Source of the DNA: JALOAP01 sp964632355
GTDB lineage: Bacteria; Chloroflexota; Dehalococcoidia; Tepidiformales; Tepidiformaceae
Assembly (NCBI GenBank): GCA_964632355.1
Contig: CAZWBW010000081.1
Coordinates: 1-12,933 of the forward strand
DNA: 12,933 nt
Direction: 5' to 3'
Shown here in pieces: positions 1 to 6,342 of the stretch. Position 1 is the stretch's first letter. Each line of letters starts with the position of its first letter. Made by a program: the position numbers and the translations under genes. The notes under the pieces are model-generated. The model was not told the origin of the DNA. It saw only the letters and a list, made by a program, of their open reading frames with translations, and searched no databases.

Positions 1-211
1 CCTGTTCACGGATTCTCAGCGCGATATCAGCCTCGCGCTCTCCGAATTCGTCCCAAAATATGTAGACAATATGGGGACTAAATTCCTTAACAACCTGCGC
101 AATGCGCACAGAGAGCGGGCGCTCCAGGACAGAAAAACCCGCCGAAAGGAGTGTTCTCACTGCGAGATCCGTCTGCTGCGAGCCCGATGAGGTAACGATG
201 GCAAGTTTCAT
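1..211 (-). CDS. Partial alpha/beta protein of unknown function (5' end only)
   Basis: Reading the minus strand from the ATG at 211 gives 70 uninterrupted codons to the window edge, so the gene continues to the left. The protein begins MKLAIVTSSG and shows a beta-alpha-beta-alpha-beta pattern: strand 2-7, helix 12-25, strand 27-31, helix 36-44, then a hydrophobic strand ending in FWD at 52-54. This resembles the start of a CheY-like receiver, but the acidic pair expected after the first strand is replaced by Ser-Ser-Gly. A degenerate receiver or another Rossmann-like fold is therefore equally possible. The start is fixed by an in-frame TAG two codons upstream. No clear Shine-Dalgarno is visible. 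Codon choice is less GC-biased than in the downstream genes. The gene appears to be transcribed from its own promoter at 298-326, not from the catabolic operon behind it. I do not assign a function. Confidence 0.65.
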   Translation of the reverse strand, partial: MKLAIVTSSGSQQTDLAVRTLLSAGFSVLERPLSVRIAQVVKEFSPHIVYIFWDEFGEREADIALRIREQ

Positions 212-650
212 TATCTACAGCAGTTCCCAGGCCACGACATGTTCGCACGCAGAACGGATCGATCGCGGTGATGGTCTTATGACTGGCTTACACCGGCTTT
301 ATACCATAAGCAATGGGACGACTCAATACACACAAAGCCTACGAGTGATAGCCGCGCCGTATCTTCATTCGGCATTGATCAATTTTTATGACTGATTTCA
401 CTCAAAGATCGTCCCGCCGGTCATCTGCGGACCGAGCTTCGGTGTGGTGAGTTCGGCAACGGGAACAGCCGCCTGCTGCTTCGCTGATAGCGGACCACAG
501 CGAGCGCGGCAGACTACAAGCGGCCGTCCGGTTCACGGGGAGTGGCCGCGACGGTAGATGCGGACCGTGTGCCTCGAACACGAGGGGATGGACATCCGGG
601 AACCGGGCTAGGGCACGGCTCCGAGGGAGATCAGCAGATCCGGGGTAGGG
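212..650. other. Intergenic stretch without a convincing gene
   Basis: About 440 bp lie between the left-edge gene and the end of the catabolic operon. The half nearer the left edge is AT-richer (361-420 is 25/60 G+C by hand count) and carries the promoter at 298-326. The other half is GC-rich and has no open frame with a credible start or ribosome-binding site. A short hairpin (5-bp stem CCTCG/CGAGG, 4-nt loop, 572-585) could end the minus-strand operon, but no U-run follows it, so I do not call a terminator. I see no tRNA, repeat array or insertion-sequence end. Confidence 0.6.
298..326 (-). promoter_or_regulatory. Sigma70-like promoter for the partial left-edge gene
   Basis: On the minus strand a -35-like TTGAGT (321-326) and a -10-like TATAAA (298-303) are separated by exactly 17 bp. 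The -10 matches TATAAT at 5 of 6 bases and the -35 matches TTGACA at 4 of 6. The site lies in an AT-richer stretch about 87 bp upstream of the ATG at 211, which would give a leader of roughly 80 nt. The prediction rests on motif and spacing only. Confidence 0.5.
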
Positions 651-1472
651 TTAGCGGCCGCTGAAAACAGGTTCGCGGCGTTCGATGAAGGCGAGCGCAG
701 CTTCGCGCGTGTCTTCGGAGTAGTCCTTCAACTTCATCTGCAGGGCTTCCTCGGCGAGCATGTACTCGCTCAGCCGCTGTTGGTCGCCGAAGTTCACGAG
801 GGACTTGATCGTTTCGATGGCGAGTGGCGGGTGGGCGAGCACGGGTTCGAGGAACTCGACACAGGCGGGGATGAGTTGGGCGGCCGGAACGACGCGAGTC
901 ACCAGGCCGAGTTCGAGGGCCTCCACGGCGGAGACGAAGTCGGCGCGCCACATGAGCTCGAGGGCCTTCGCTCGGCCGACCGTCTCGCGGAGGAAGAAGG
1001 CGAGGCCGAAGTCGGAGGCGAGGCCGCGGCGGACGAACATGGCGTTGAAGCGGGCCTCCTCGGCGGCGATGCGCACGTCGCAGGCCATGGCGATGCCCAT
1101 ACCCATGCCGACGGCAACACCGTTGACCGCGGCGATCACCGGCTTGCGGCAGCGGTAAATCGTCTCGACGAGGGAGAACCGGCCGCGCATCCAGCCGCTG
1201 CGGCCCTGGTTGTAGCGGTAGAGCGGGGATTCGAACGCGGGACCTTCGGTCGGGTCGTAGCCACCGATGCTCGCCCCGGCGCAAAACCCGCGGCCCTCGC
1301 CGGTCAGAATGATCGCCTTCACGGCGTCGTCCGCTTGGAGTTCCTTAATCGAAGCCTCGACTTCGTCGGCGGTGAGCCGGGTGAACGCGTTCAGTTGTTC
1401 GGGTCGGCGAAAGGTAATGATGGCAATGCCATCCGGCCGGACATCGACCGAGGTCTCGAGCAGGCCGTCCAT
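651..1472 (-). CDS. Crotonase-fold acyl-CoA isomerase/hydratase-like protein (last gene of operon)
   Basis: This 273-residue protein has the usual length of a single-domain crotonase acting on acyl-CoA in the cytoplasm. The first oxyanion-hole segment is FCAGASIGG (63-71). The second is the NGVAVGMGMG segment (117-126). Aligned by eye to rat enoyl-CoA hydratase, the two catalytic glutamates (Glu144 and Glu164) fall on Gly126 and Phe146, so classical hydration chemistry is unlikely. An acid, Asp154 in ASDFG, lies where PaaG-type isomerases carry their catalytic aspartate, which favours delta-isomerisation or another proton-shuttling reaction (inference). The ATG directly abuts the stop of the preceding crotonase (TAGATG). 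An AGGGG (1481-1485) with 7-nt spacing sits inside the end of that gene, so the two are translationally coupled. Family membership is secure; the reaction is not. Confidence 0.9.
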   Translation of the reverse strand: MDGLLETSVDVRPDGIAIITFRRPEQLNAFTRLTADEVEASIKELQADDAVKAIILTGEGRGFCAGASIGGYDPTEGPAFESPLYRYNQGRSGWMRGRFSLVETIYRCRKPVIAAVNGVAVGMGMGIAMACDVRIAAEEARFNAMFVRRGLASDFGLAFFLRETVGRAKALELMWRADFVSAVEALELGLVTRVVPAAQLIPACVEFLEPVLAHPPLAIETIKSLVNFGDQQRLSEYMLAEEALQMKLKDYSEDTREAALAFIERREPVFSGR

Positions 1473-2312
1473 CTATGCGTCCCCTGCACTCGCCTGCGCG
1501 GCGCGCCGGAAGTTGGGCGTTCGCTTTTCGAGGAACGCGTTCACCGATTCGCGGTGCTCGGGGGACTTGTATAGGACTTCGAGCGTCTCGATCTCGTTCC
1601 GGAGGATCTGCATCACGTCGCGTTCGAGCGGCTGGTTGCGGAGCAGCCGGCGAATCGCCATCAGCGCCGGGGGTGATTTCGTGGCCAGTTGATTCGCGAG
1701 CTCGATCGCGGCAGAGCGGAGTTCGTCGTTGGGCACGACGCGCGTCACAAGGCCGGCGGCCAGCGCCTCCTGTGCGGGGACGAGCCGGCCCGAGAGACAC
1801 CAGTCGAGCGCGCGCGATTCGCCGACCATGCGCGGGAGGAGCGCGGAACTCGTGAGTTCGGGGATGAGGCCGATGTTCACGAACACCATGCCAAAGCGCG
1901 CATCCTCGGCGGCGATGCGGAAGTCGAAGGGGAGGATGGTGGTGAGCCCCATGCCGACACACAGCCCCTGGACGGCCGCGATGGTCGGCTTTTCGATCCG
2001 GAGAATGTAGGGCACCCAGCTGTCGTCGGTGCGGAACATGCGGTCGCGCAGTTCGAGGGCTGCGGCCTGGGCTGCGGCATCCTGCTGTTCGGCGCGGGCT
2101 TTGAAGCCACCAACGTCGGCGCCCGCGGAGTAGGCCCGGCCCTCGGCGCCGAGGACGATAGCGGCGACTTCGGGGTCACGCTCGGCTTCCTCGAAGGCGC
2201 TTCGAACCTCGGCCAGCATGTGGACCGACATGCGGTTCATGGTCTCGGGCCGATTCAGCAGCACGACTGCGGCATGGCCGACGCGCTCATAGGTGATGTA
2301 TTCGTAGTTCAC
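1473..2312 (-). CDS. Crotonase-fold acyl-CoA isomerase/hydratase-like protein (fifth gene of operon)
   Basis: This 279-residue crotonase has the first oxyanion segment YSAGADVGG (61-69) and the second in QGLCVGMGL (115-123). The residues matching rat hydratase Glu144 and Glu164 are Thr124 and Phe144, so both canonical acids are missing. Glu152 in LIPELTSS sits at the PaaG-type acid position, where the neighbouring crotonase has Asp154. This suggests enoyl-CoA isomerase-like chemistry, although the pair could also act on different intermediates of one pathway. The start is GTG at 2312, preceded by GGAGGAG (2319-2325) with 6-nt spacing, one of the best ribosome-binding sites in the window. The gap to the acyl-CoA dehydrogenase is 18 bp. 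The C-terminal 10-15 residues are Ala-rich and probably disordered. Confidence 0.9.
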   Translation of the reverse strand: MNYEYITYERVGHAAVVLLNRPETMNRMSVHMLAEVRSAFEEAERDPEVAAIVLGAEGRAYSAGADVGGFKARAEQQDAAAQAAALELRDRMFRTDDSWVPYILRIEKPTIAAVQGLCVGMGLTTILPFDFRIAAEDARFGMVFVNIGLIPELTSSALLPRMVGESRALDWCLSGRLVPAQEALAAGLVTRVVPNDELRSAAIELANQLATKSPPALMAIRRLLRNQPLERDVMQILRNEIETLEVLYKSPEHRESVNAFLEKRTPNFRRAAQASAGDA

Positions 2313-2330
2313 GTGCTTCTCCTCCCCGCG

Positions 2331-3461
2331 CTACGACCTCGGCATCCCGAGGCCGCGTTCCGCGATCAGGTTGCGCTGGATTTCGCTCGTACCGCCGGCG
2401 ATCGTGGTCGGGACGGTGAGCAGGTAGCGGAGGCCGTGGGGCCCGCGTCGCCATGGCTTCGACGAAACCGGCCCGTACATGCCCGCGATACGCATGCCTT
2501 CGCGCGCGATGCGCTGGGCGAGTTCTGTCGAGTAGAGCTTTGAAATTGACGCTTCGTGCGAGGGGGGAACGCCGCGCGCCTGCTGGCTGATGACGCGATA
2601 GCTGAGCAGCGAGGCGACTTCGGTGCAGATGAAGAGGTCGGCGACCACTGTGCGACTCACCGGGGTGCTCGGGAAGACGCTGCGGCGAAGCGATTCGGCG
2701 ATGTCCTCGACCTGGCGCCGCTGTTCGATGGCCGAGCCGATGTTGGAGCGCTCGAAATTGAGGGTGGTAGTGCCGACGTACCAGCCCTTATTCACTTCGC
2801 CGACCACGTTCTCGTGGGGAATCGCCACGTCTTCGAGGAAGACTTCGTTGAAATGGTGCTGGCCGGCCATGTTCACCAGCGGTCGAACGGTAATCCCGGG
2901 CGAGCGCATATCGACCACGAAGTAGGTGATGCCGGCGTGCTTCGGCGCGTGAGGATCGGAGCGCGCGAGGAGGATTCCGTACTTCGCTTCGTGGCCACCG
3001 GAGGTCCAGATCTTCTGGCCGGTGACGCGCCACACGTCGCCATCGCGGACGGCGCGCGTCTGCAGCGAGGCGAGGTCGCTCCCGGCGCCGGGTTCAGAGT
3101 AGAGCTGGCACCAGACCTCGTCGGGGTCGAGGAGGCCGGGGAGGAAGCGCTTCTTCTGTTCTTCGCTGCCGTGGGTGATGAGCGTCGGGCCGGCCATGGC
3201 GATGCCGATACCACCGGGCCTCGGCAACCGCCGGAGCGCGAGTTCCTCGCTCAGCACGAACTGTTCGGTCACCGGGAGTTCGCCGCCGCCGTACTCCTTC
3301 GGCCAGGCGGGGACGTACCAGCGCCGCTCCCGGAGGAATTCGAACCAGCGCTTCGTGTCGAAGGGCTCACCCTTGTGCTGCGCGAGGTATCCGTCGATCT
3401 CAGCGCGGACGTGCTTTCGGAACGCGGCCATCGACTCGTCGTCGCGGAATGAAACCACCAC
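2331..3461 (-). CDS. Acyl-CoA dehydrogenase (FadE-like)
   Basis: This 376-residue FAD-dependent acyl-CoA dehydrogenase would introduce a 2,3-double bond into an acyl-CoA and pass electrons to an ETF-type acceptor. The N-terminal helical domain spans about 1-115. The middle beta domain has the flavin-contacting stretch YSEPGAGSDLASL (121-133) and VTGQKIWTSGG (146-156). The C-terminal helical domain ends with IAGGTSEIQRNLIAERGLG (354-372). The residue equivalent to the catalytic Glu376 of MCAD is Gly356. A candidate replacement is Glu237 in NFERS, at the position used by isovaleryl- and long-chain acyl-CoA dehydrogenases. The start is GTG. AGGAGG at 3465-3470 overlaps the stop of the CoA-transferase and lies 3 nt from the GTG at 3461 but 6 nt from a second GTG at 3458, which may be the true start. 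The gene lies 7 bp behind the CoA-transferase. Confidence 0.92.
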   Translation of the reverse strand: MVVSFRDDESMAAFRKHVRAEIDGYLAQHKGEPFDTKRWFEFLRERRWYVPAWPKEYGGGELPVTEQFVLSEELALRRLPRPGGIGIAMAGPTLITHGSEEQKKRFLPGLLDPDEVWCQLYSEPGAGSDLASLQTRAVRDGDVWRVTGQKIWTSGGHEAKYGILLARSDPHAPKHAGITYFVVDMRSPGITVRPLVNMAGQHHFNEVFLEDVAIPHENVVGEVNKGWYVGTTTLNFERSNIGSAIEQRRQVEDIAESLRRSVFPSTPVSRTVVADLFICTEVASLLSYRVISQQARGVPPSHEASISKLYSTELAQRIAREGMRIAGMYGPVSSKPWRRGPHGLRYLLTVPTTIAGGTSEIQRNLIAERGLGMPRS

Positions 3462-3464
3462 AGC

Positions 3465-3471
3465 CCTCCTA
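3465..3471 (-). promoter_or_regulatory. Shine-Dalgarno merged with upstream stop codon
   Basis: On the minus strand TAGGAGG contains both the TAG stop of the CoA-transferase (3469-3471) and the AGGAGG ribosome-binding site of the dehydrogenase (3465-3470). Its spacing favours the second of two consecutive GTG codons (3458) over the first (3461). Translational coupling of the two genes is expected. Confidence 0.7.
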
Positions 3472-5808
3472 CAGAACTATCGCGCCGGCCTCTACGAGCT
3501 CGGCGAACTGCTCGCCGGTATCGCCCAGCCAGTCCTCGAGCACCTGCGGCGAATCGACCGCGTACGGGGGTGCGGCCTTCGTAACCATCTCGATCGCGGT
3601 GCTACGGAACGGCAGCCGATCGACCGGCATCTTCCCGACGGTGGGGTGGTCGGGGAACGCGTAGTGCTCGCGCCAGCGGAGTTGTTCGTCGTTCAGCAAG
3701 TCCCAGCCGGTGGCGACGGTGAACGCGGGGATGCCGGCGGCCTGGAGGAGCTGGGCGAGGTCGGCGGACGCCTGCCCGGACGTCCAGGTCGACAGGGCTT
3801 CGAGGACCTGCGCGTCGTTCTCGCGGGTGGGTGTGCCGATGACCTGGAGCGCGTCGCGCGTGGCAGCCGGCGTGAGTTCGACCAGCGCGTTCCATTCCTT
3901 AATAGAGGGTATGGAGACAGCCACCCAGCTATCGTTCCCGGCAGTCGGCAGCGTGGCCTGCCAGAGGTACGCGGCACTCCAGTTGCCCTGGCGGCTGAGG
4001 GGGGCGCCGGAGAGTTGGTGCTCGGCGAGCATCGGCTGCAGAACGGTGAGGAGCGCCTCGTACTGGGAGAGGTCGATTTCGTCGGCGACTCCCCTGCGGT
4101 CGCGCCCGATGAGCGCGGCGACAACCGAGATGATCCCGAACGGGTACCCGGTGAAGTCGGGCAGGAGCGTTGTTGGGCCCATGCCCTCGGCCTCGGGGAA
4201 GCCGGTGAGTTCGTCGAGGCCGGAGAGGGCCTGGAGGTTGTTGCCGATGCCGGGCTGCTGCGCCCGCGGCCCGGTCTGTCCCTGCAGGGACATGCGGAGC
4301 AGGATGACGCGAGGGTTTCGCTGGCGAAGCGTCTCGAAGTCGAGCCCGAGGCGTTCGAGCACACCCGCGGTGAAGTTCTCGACGACGACGTCGGCCCTTT
4401 CGACCATTCGGAGGAGCAAATCGCGGGCGCGTTCGTGGCGGATATCGAGGCCGAGGCTGCGCTTGCAGGCGCTCACGTTTGCGAAGAGGGCGCTCCCGTC
4501 CATCGAGGGCTTGCCGAGGGGGAAGGGTCCCGTCATCCGGCTGGCGTCGGGGCGCTTCCGGGTTTCGATCTTCACGACGTCGGCGCCGAGCATGCCGAGG
4601 AACTTGGTCGCGATTGGGCCCGCGACGACCCAGCTGAAGTCGAGGACGCGGATCCCGGCGAGGGGTGGTGCCGGGACGGCGGGGGAAGGCGCCTGCGGCA
4701 CACGTTCGGCTTCCCAGGTGCCCGGGGGAAGGGCGTCCGCAACTGGGCGGACTTCGACGGGCACGGAAAGGCTCGTCGAACGGGAGCGAAACGGCTGGCC
4801 GAGGAACCGGAACGTGCGTCCATCCGGGAGCGACTGTTCGCGGAGCGCGTCGCGGGCTCTGAGCTGTTCGTCGGCGAGGATGTCGTCGACGTCGAACACG
4901 GGGTAGAGAAGGATGCGCCGCCGCGCGGCCTCCTTGAAGAGCTCGGCCTTGGTGAAGCGGAGGAAGAACTCGGCGAACTGCTCTTCCCACTTGTCGAGCT
5001 GCTCCTGCTCGAGGGTGGCCATGCTGACCTGCTCCCACGGCACAGCCTTCAGTTCTTCGCCCATGCCGTGCTCGTTCATCCATTCGATCAGCGGCAGGTT
5101 CTTCCGCCCCCAGCCGGGTCCGGCCCACAGGTTCCAGACGACGACGCCGTCCTTGCACTGCCAGCGAACGCGGCGCTGCGCCCCGGGCATGTTCTGCGGA
5201 TTGCGAGGCGCGGGCTTCTTTTCGATGGCGGCCGCGCTCACCGACTGGAACATCAGGTTCGAAACCACCTCCTGCAGGGAGATGTCGATCACCTGGGGCA
5301 CCAGCCGGCCGCCGACACAGGCGAGAGACACGGCCGTCGCGGCGTGAACGCCGGCCATGGTGGTGGCAATGGGAGCGCCGAGCTGGACGGGCGGGAATTC
5401 GGGATCGCCGGTGTTGTAGGCGAGACCGCCCGCCGCCTGGGCGACCCATTCGGAGATGGTGTAGTCGGCGAAGGGACCGGTGAGGCCGAAGGGGGTGATG
5501 CGAACCACTACCGGCGTTTCGACTCCCTCGAGCCAGCGGTGGTCGCGCGGCGTCAGCGTGGCTTCGAGGAGAACATCGGCGCGAGCGGCCAGTTGGGCGA
5601 GACCGGCATCACCGGGGTGGCCCACCCGGACCTTGCCCCCGGCGAAGGCGAGCCGGGGCCAGTCGTCGCCAGCAGCGGGTTCGACGACCTCGACCACTTC
5701 GGCGCCGAGCAGCGCCAGGAAGTACCCGGCGGAAGGTGCGACGTGGCTGGCCAGGTCCAGGACGCGGAGGCCAGCAAGCGGGGCGTCTTCTCCCGGGGCG
5801 CTGCTCAC
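3469..5808 (-). CDS. Tandem double-domain CaiB/BaiF (class III) CoA-transferase
   Basis: At 779 residues this is about twice a usual family III CoA-transferase. It is two CaiB-like units fused head to tail: unit 1 starts at PLAGLRVLDLASHVAPSAG (10-28) and unit 2 at PPLAGIRVLDFSWVVAGP (381-398), joined by a Pro/Ala-rich linker around 370-382. The family moves CoA between carboxylates through an aspartyl-CoA mixed anhydride. Aligned by eye to CaiB Asp169, unit 2 keeps the aspartate (Asp551 in LLPDFTGYPFG), while unit 1 has Thr149 in APIATTMAG. Unit 1 may therefore be non-catalytic. The start is GTG at 5808, overlapping the upstream stop in GTGA, with GGGAGG (5815-5820) 6 nt away. No acyl-CoA ligase lies in the operon, so this enzyme is the likely activation step. 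Racemase/isomerase activity of the AMACR type cannot be excluded. Confidence 0.9.
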   Translation of the reverse strand: MSSAPGEDAPLAGLRVLDLASHVAPSAGYFLALLGAEVVEVVEPAAGDDWPRLAFAGGKVRVGHPGDAGLAQLAARADVLLEATLTPRDHRWLEGVETPVVVRITPFGLTGPFADYTISEWVAQAAGGLAYNTGDPEFPPVQLGAPIATTMAGVHAATAVSLACVGGRLVPQVIDISLQEVVSNLMFQSVSAAAIEKKPAPRNPQNMPGAQRRVRWQCKDGVVVWNLWAGPGWGRKNLPLIEWMNEHGMGEELKAVPWEQVSMATLEQEQLDKWEEQFAEFFLRFTKAELFKEAARRRILLYPVFDVDDILADEQLRARDALREQSLPDGRTFRFLGQPFRSRSTSLSVPVEVRPVADALPPGTWEAERVPQAPSPAVPAPPLAGIRVLDFSWVVAGPIATKFLGMLGADVVKIETRKRPDASRMTGPFPLGKPSMDGSALFANVSACKRSLGLDIRHERARDLLLRMVERADVVVENFTAGVLERLGLDFETLRQRNPRVILLRMSLQGQTGPRAQQPGIGNNLQALSGLDELTGFPEAEGMGPTTLLPDFTGYPFGIISVVAALIGRDRRGVADEIDLSQYEALLTVLQPMLAEHQLSGAPLSRQGNWSAAYLWQATLPTAGNDSWVAVSIPSIKEWNALVELTPAATRDALQVIGTPTRENDAQVLEALSTWTSGQASADLAQLLQAAGIPAFTVATGWDLLNDEQLRWREHYAFPDHPTVGKMPVDRLPFRSTAIEMVTKAAPPYAVDSPQVLEDWLGDTGEQFAELVEAGAIVL

Positions 5809-6281
5809 TCGCTGCCTCCCTCTACAGGGCGATTGAGGCGGAGCTTCGCGTTGTCCCAGGTGCGAATCTTTTCGGGTACGACTTTGATGGTGACCCTATC
5901 GCCGCTGTAGTGACGCTTCGTTGTCTCGCCGAATGCCTGCACGGGCGGCCGGCGGTGGGCGTACTTTTCGCCCATCTTCCGGGCAACCATTTCGAGTTCT
6001 TCTTTGTCGTCGACCAGGTACGCCTTGCCCCAGATGAGCACGGCCTTCAGCGCCAGGTAGTGGTCACCGGTTTCGACCTGGACGGCGACGCGATTGTCTT
6101 TGCGAATGTTGGCGACTTTTGGCGAGGAAGCCTTGGTTCCGAAGTAGACAACTGCGCCATCGTTGGCGAACCACAAGGGGGTCGGCCGCGGTGCACCATC
6201 GTTGCCGATGGTGATCAATGTCGCCACGGGATGCTGAGAAAGGAACTCGTCGATTTCCTGGTCACTCAAACGTACGCCCAA
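5805..6281 (-). CDS. Pyridoxamine 5'-phosphate oxidase-like split-barrel protein (FMN- or F420-binding)
   Basis: This 158-residue protein has the size and pattern of the PNPOx-like split beta-barrel family. An N-terminal helix (6-15) is followed by VATLITIGNDGAPRPTPLWF (19-38), typical of the first two strands. KASSPKVANIRKDNRVAVQVE (50-70) follows and contains the conserved basic cluster that usually contacts the cofactor phosphate. Family members bind FMN, F420 or haem and are often small reductases or oxidases; sequence alone does not settle which. It is the second gene of the catabolic operon, 61 bp after the first crotonase and overlapping the CoA-transferase by 4 bp, so a redox step on a pathway intermediate is possible (inference). 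The start is TTG at 6281: an in-frame TGA lies three codons upstream, and GAGGAG (6291-6296) is 9 nt before it. A second TTG four codons in is worse placed. Confidence 0.82.
   Translation of the reverse strand: MGVRLSDQEIDEFLSQHPVATLITIGNDGAPRPTPLWFANDGAVVYFGTKASSPKVANIRKDNRVAVQVETGDHYLALKAVLIWGKAYLVDDKEELEMVARKMGEKYAHRRPPVQAFGETTKRHYSGDRVTIKVVPEKIRTWDNAKLRLNRPVEGGSE
5815..5820 (-). promoter_or_regulatory. Shine-Dalgarno fixing the GTG start of the CoA-transferase
   Basis: GGGAGG on the minus strand lies 6 nt before the GTG at 5808 and inside the last codons of the preceding gene. The GTG overlaps that gene's TGA stop by 4 bp (GTGA). Spacing and overlap together support this start. Confidence 0.75.
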
Positions 6282-6290
6282 ACCGGCTCA

Positions 6291-6296
6291 CTCCTC
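6291..6296 (-). promoter_or_regulatory. Shine-Dalgarno supporting a TTG start
   Basis: GAGGAG on the minus strand lies 9 nt before the TTG at 6281. No ATG or GTG is available between the in-frame TGA upstream and this TTG, so the rare start codon is the best choice. It may limit expression of the split-barrel protein relative to its neighbours. Confidence 0.6.
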
Positions 6297-6312
6297 GGGA
6301 AATGTGGGCGAA

Positions 6313-6329
6313 TGGTGACGGACCCGGTT
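6313..6329 (-). other. Small hairpin in the only wide gap of the operon
   Basis: A perfect 6-bp inverted repeat (CCCGGT/ACCGGG, 5-nt loop) lies in the 61-bp gap between the first crotonase and the split-barrel gene. No U-run follows on the minus strand, so it is not a typical terminator. It could act as an mRNA processing or stability element or cause mild attenuation, or it could be chance in GC-rich DNA. Confidence 0.3.
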
Positions 6330-6342
6330 CACCACCGGGGCG

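Noticed and set aside
102..395. Plus-strand frame of 97 codons near the left edge
   Set aside because: It is antisense to the partial gene at 1-211, has no ribosome-binding site or domain-like pattern, and runs through the promoter-like sequence of the opposite strand.
398..533. Short minus-strand open frame ending at 398
   Set aside because: About 45 codons, without a credible start or ribosome-binding site. Open frames of this size are expected by chance at this GC content.
572..585. Intrinsic terminator at the end of the catabolic operon
   Set aside because: The stem is only 5 bp and no U-run follows on the minus strand, so it is indistinguishable from chance pairing.
412..650. Open frame continuing past the stop of the last crotonase
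   Set aside because: The reading frame stays open for about 80 codons after the TAA, but the residues show no homology-like pattern and the crotonase already has full family length, so readthrough or a broken extension is not supported.
780..2543. Overlapping plus-strand open frames opposite the crotonases (780-1574 and 1689-2543)
   Set aside because: The opposite strand encodes crotonases with intact oxyanion motifs and strong ribosome-binding sites; these frames are compositional shadows.
3175..5910. Very long plus-strand open frame (911 codons) opposite the CoA-transferase and dehydrogenase
   Set aside because: It is antisense to well-recognised genes and mirrors their codon periodicity, as is usual in high-GC DNA. 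Its translation is rich in Gly, Glu, Arg and Ala without domain character.
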